From contig JAAOMT010000273.1 in assembly GCA_016748015.1 (NCBI GenBank), positions 49,959 to 113,958 on the forward strand: a stretch of DNA of 64,000 nucleotides, read 5' to 3'. Source of the DNA: Geosiphon pyriformis (taxonomy: Eukaryota > Glomeromycota > Glomeromycetes > Archaeosporales > Geosiphonaceae). Both the position numbers and the translations under genes were made by a program. This document shows, piece by piece, positions 60,402 through 64,000 of this stretch; position 1 is the stretch's first letter; each line of letters opens with the position of its first letter. The notes beneath the pieces were generated by a model. It worked only from the letters and a program-made list of their open reading frames with translations. It was not told where the DNA came from and searched no databases.

Positions 60402-61253
60402 TGTTACTTATAAAAAATAAGAATTATATATTAGTACATAATTAGCCAATCAGAATAGACATAGTAAAAGTAAAATTACAAAATTTTTCTTAGAGGAATT
60501 GTAAGATTCCAGAATTACAGAATTTCTGTATAAAGAATTGCAGGATTTCAGAATTCTAAAATTTTCTTTAAAGAATTACAGGATTTCAGAAATTTCAAAA
60601 TTTCTGGCTAGAGAATTTAAGAATTTAAGAAATTTTGTACAATAAAATTTATGTATATATAATGGTAATATTAGAAACAAAAAAGACAGAATCTCTTAGT
60701 TTAGAATCTCCAGTTTCAATTCCAAATTCATTCCTTCATACAACAATTCATGTTAATAGTTGCCAATATTTAATTATACTAGACCAATAATTTTTGATCA
60801 TGGCTATTGACAAAATACTAACTCTTTTTTTGTCTTGGCTTATCTTTTTATTTTTTTTTCTTTTTTATTTTTTTATTTACTAATTAATTAAAAATTAAAG
60901 CACTAAATTACTAAAATTAGAAATAAAACTGGTAAAAAATCCAGGAATAAAAATAGACACTTAGAATTGAAAGATAGCTTACCAAGGAACCAACCATCAA
61001 GCTAAGAAAGAAATTAACAGAATAGATATTCTGGGAAGCTATGAACAACAACACACATTAATTCACAGATTGAGAAAAAAACTAGAAACATCACAACAGG
61101 ATTACAATATTAAATTTCTATTTATTATACAAAGAATTCAACCAAAATCTTTAGATAACCAAAACCTTCAGATATTATCAACTATATTACTTATTAAGCA
61201 CCAAATTATGGGTTTGTTATTTGTTTTCAGATCTCAAATAATTATTTGTAACA
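60402..61253 (+). repeat. 5' LTR (family A) of element A2
   Basis: 852 bp from TGTTACTTATAA to TTGTAACA. Has three 40-bp units (60480-60620), a TATATATAA box near 60652, the stem-loop at 60785-60809 (loop keeps TGATCA) and a T-rich tract (60843-60890). It is followed by TTTGGTGCTTTCTG, the likely primer-binding site. Confidence 0.85.
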
Positions 61254-63425
61254 TTTGGTGCTTTCTGTAAAATATAATCTAACAGAAAACCAGCACTAAT
61301 AATTATTATTCAGAAAAGTGGCAGACCAAAAAAGTATAGGAGAAAACCATTTAGAATTCACGAAATTCTTATTTTAGCATTATAAAAATTACCTTAGATT
61401 AACAAATAATAACTGGCCAGCAGAATCAGCTTTTAATTTCTATGTTAATAAAAAATCAAATTATACTTAAAAGTCAAGGGAAATTTAGAAACTGCTCTTA
61501 ACAACTTTAACAGTGAATTATTCCAAAACATTACACTGTTTCCAAACCATTTGTTTGTACCAACAATTACAAAAATAAATAGAAAAATTGAAAATTATAC
61601 ACAACAAAGATTTTCTATTATTTTTGCAAATAAAAAAAAACTACAAATACCAGCAAAAATACCAAAAAAAATACAACTACCTACTTAGAAGAAACCAAGA
61701 GTAGTTTTTTCTATTTACTTATCATATTATTATACACCAGAAAATACAATCAACATAATATCAGCAAACACATCCACATTAACTGCAAAAACACTATTAG
61801 CAAAAATAATATTCCAAAGCAACCAAAAAAAAGCCAATTTATTAAAAACTTATGGCAATTACTTTAAAAGATTTAAATCATGATTATTAATACCATTAGG
61901 ATTTCGATTACCACTATTTTAACTTAATTTTGGAGCCACTAATTTTTGGGAAATAACCAACTCGAAAGAAGAGAAAAATAAAGATCAGAAATTTAATTAT
62001 CAAAACCCAATTATTCTAACTTAGCAAAATTAAAACAATTCAAATCCCATTTCTATTGTTCCTCAAAACTTATCTTTAGTAATCATAATTAATCCATTAC
62101 TAGTTGTACCAATCACTGAACAGTAGCAACAACAGCTGCAATCACCATCTCAACAACAACTTTAATAACAACTATTATCACAACTACCACTAGCACTGAT
62201 GGCTTATGTTCCAATTACAAAACTTGAAAAATTCACTGACAAGGAAGATAATGTTCAAGTATGGCTCAATAATATAGAAAAAGCCATTACAGCCAATAGA
62301 TAGGACAATGCCAAAGCATTACAGGCAATTCTATATTTTTTTCAGAATACTACTGATTTCTGGTATTAAAGTCTAATCCAAAAACTCCAAGACTTTAATA
62401 CATTCAAAGTTGAATTTTTGAGATATTTTAGTAACAATAATAGCATCAATTGCCTAACAAATACTTTTACAACTATCAAGCAAAAAAAAACTAGTTACTA
62501 CTTATTTAAAATGCTTTCATAGAAATCTGTACCAAATACAAACAATTGACGTGAACTATTTCACTGTGCCACAAATCTTGAATCAATTTATTTATGGCTT
62601 GTGTAGTAGTCTTCTATAATACATACATTCAATGCATTTACAAACACTCCAAAATATCATCACTCACACCAGAAATTTTGAATTAGCCAAGCTAAAAGCC
62701 AATTATATTCAAGCTATTAATCTAGTAATGAATAGATCATCTGACTTGGAATTCCAAATTGAAACAATTCAGTAATTTAATCAATTAGAAATTGAAAAGA
62801 TACTTAGCTAACAATCAAGCAATATATTAATCTTTACAACATCATAAAAATCCAGAAAATTTCAATCACATTCAGCAATAAACACATCTGTTATCATTAA
62901 ATCAACCATGACAAATAGAAATATGTAATTACTACTACTGTAGTAGACAAAAATATTTAAAAATGAACTGCCAATTTAAAGAAAATAATTCATAATCAGG
63001 AAATCAATATTGAAATTCTGATTATGGATTTCAAATTCTGAACTATACCAGTAATTAATCACCAGAACAATACCAATATTAATCACATTACACTTAAATA
63101 ACACAGCCAATTTATCAATCACCAATCTATTAACTACTAGCACCAGTAATTTATTAACCATTCCAGCTCCAAATTATTTATCAGCCTCAACTAAATCAGA
63201 GTTAGCCACAGAACTTATCTTAAAATAGAAGCCAAAGACTAAAAACTGCTCAGATCTGCCAAAATTGGCAATTAGCAATAGTAATGCACTAACTAATTTC
63301 CAGTTTAACAGCCTAGCAATCTGGATCTCAACAGCAAAATTTGGAAACTACTTATGCCAATACTATTTAAGTTTCTTGGTATCTCCAGAGACCACAATAC
63401 CCAATTCATTGAAATTCAATTAAAT
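61254..63425 (+). pseudogene. A2 leader and gag
   Basis: After the primer-site region comes a leader, then a poorly open N-terminal part (61650-62150, Gln-rich at the end), then gag from LMAYVPITKLEKFT near 62195: VWLNNIEKAITANR, ILYFFQNTTDFWY, FLRYFSNNNSINCLTNTF. The zinc-knuckle region lies near 62920-62970 (YYYC, then LKMNCQFKEN). It is colinear with the split gag of A1 and was used to place the D1 insertion point. Stops from CAA and TGG are frequent. Confidence 0.7.
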
Positions 63426-63809
63426 CTAAATACTTACTAACAACATTTTACCAGCAATTATTACTGAAAATGAATTACTTGCAGTCATATTTCCATTTAA
63501 AATAGAAGAATTAACAATAACACTTCTATTCAGTAGAGCTGTACTCAATGCCAAACTCATTACTACAATATACACAAATGTCAAAGTTGATGGACACCCT
63601 ATTAAACTGATCTTAAATAGTGGATCAGCCAGCAGCATCATTATTTGACAACTTATGGACCAATTAGATTACCAAGTTAATTGTACAGCCAGTGCTAGAA
63701 TAATCACTGCTGATGAAATGACAAAAATGCCTATTAATAAGATTGATAACTTCTTTTTTAAAGTCAATGGCATCATTGTATCTATCAAAGTATTGGTAAT
63801 GGAAGCCAT
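63426..63809 (+). pseudogene. A2 protease, truncated
   Basis: IKLILNSGSASSIII near 63600 is the active site, with the catalytic Asp changed to Asn (GAT to AAT). ASARIITADEMTKMPINKID and VKVLVMEAI follow. The frame is cut at 63809 by an LTR of family D, before the ALVGND block. Confidence 0.75.
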
Positions 63810-64000
63810 TGTTACAGGATGGTTTTCTTGTTATATTTAATTGCTGATATCCCGCTTTAATTGCAATCAGTCTTTCGTGAGTTCCTCAATTCTATTTGTG
63901 TGATAATGTCACTGTTACACTGAAGGCTTTCTTTTTACTGTTGCGATGTAAGTTATTCTTTAATTCTTGATTGTTGTGTGTGTTTATGTACTCCTTCTCA
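63810..64000 (-). repeat. LTR of family D (D2), partial
   Basis: TGTTACAGGATGGTTTTCTTG and what follows match the start of the LTRs at 25944 and 34604. Runs off the window, so whether it is solo or part of an element cannot be told. Confidence 0.8.

Overview
The window looks like chromosomal DNA of a very AT-rich fungus, most likely an arbuscular mycorrhizal fungus (Glomeromycotina, Rhizophagus-like). Two things point there. First, it carries two intron-bearing fungal genes: a KilA-N/APSES plus ankyrin cell-cycle transcription factor and a mitochondrial pyruvate dehydrogenase E2. Second, its LINE and Ty3/Gypsy protein fragments closely resemble, from memory and without a database search, the repeat families of Rhizophagus. 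No bacterial-style operon, rRNA, tRNA or CRISPR array was found.

Layout. 1-3.5 kb is an extremely decayed LINE remnant. 3.5-9.7 kb is the only host-gene island: the transcription factor (4040-6443) and the E2 gene (7378-9657), both on the minus strand, both with short introns, and both reconstructing to an uninterrupted frame (681 and 506 codons). 9.7-10.7 kb is AT-rich spacer. From about 10.7 kb to the end everything is transposable element.

The repeats form two nests. Nest 1: a minus-strand LINE (13344-16414 + 41149-42560) is split by Gypsy element E1 (LTR family B, 16415-41148). E1 is split in its dUTPase domain by element A1 (LTR family A, 21959-37885). A1 is split in gag by a complete Gypsy element D1 (LTR family D, 25944-35420). 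A solo LTR (family C, 17183-18300) sits in the 5' LTR of E1. Nest 2: LINE-2 (43430-45884) is cut by Gypsy element E3 (45885-46381 + 56629-60401). The 3' LTR of E3 holds E2, the best preserved element (46382-56628, equal 986-bp LTRs, perfect ATGT target duplication). On its far side E3 is cut by element A2 (from 60402), itself cut by an LTR D at 63810.

The Gypsy families share an unusual plan: gag (CCHC knuckle), aspartic protease, a Cys-rich putative zinc module, a dUTPase-like domain, RT-RNase H, integrase in a different frame with its own ATG, and a conserved third ORF of unknown function before the polypurine tract. LTR families A and C share a stem-loop whose 9-nt loop holds a 6-nt palindrome, like a retroviral dimer-initiation hairpin. 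Coding decay is dominated by C-to-T/G-to-A transitions (Gln, Trp and Arg codons to stops, catalytic Asp to Asn), as expected from RIP or from deamination of methylated cytosine. Only the two host genes look functional; E2 and D1 are the least damaged repeats.
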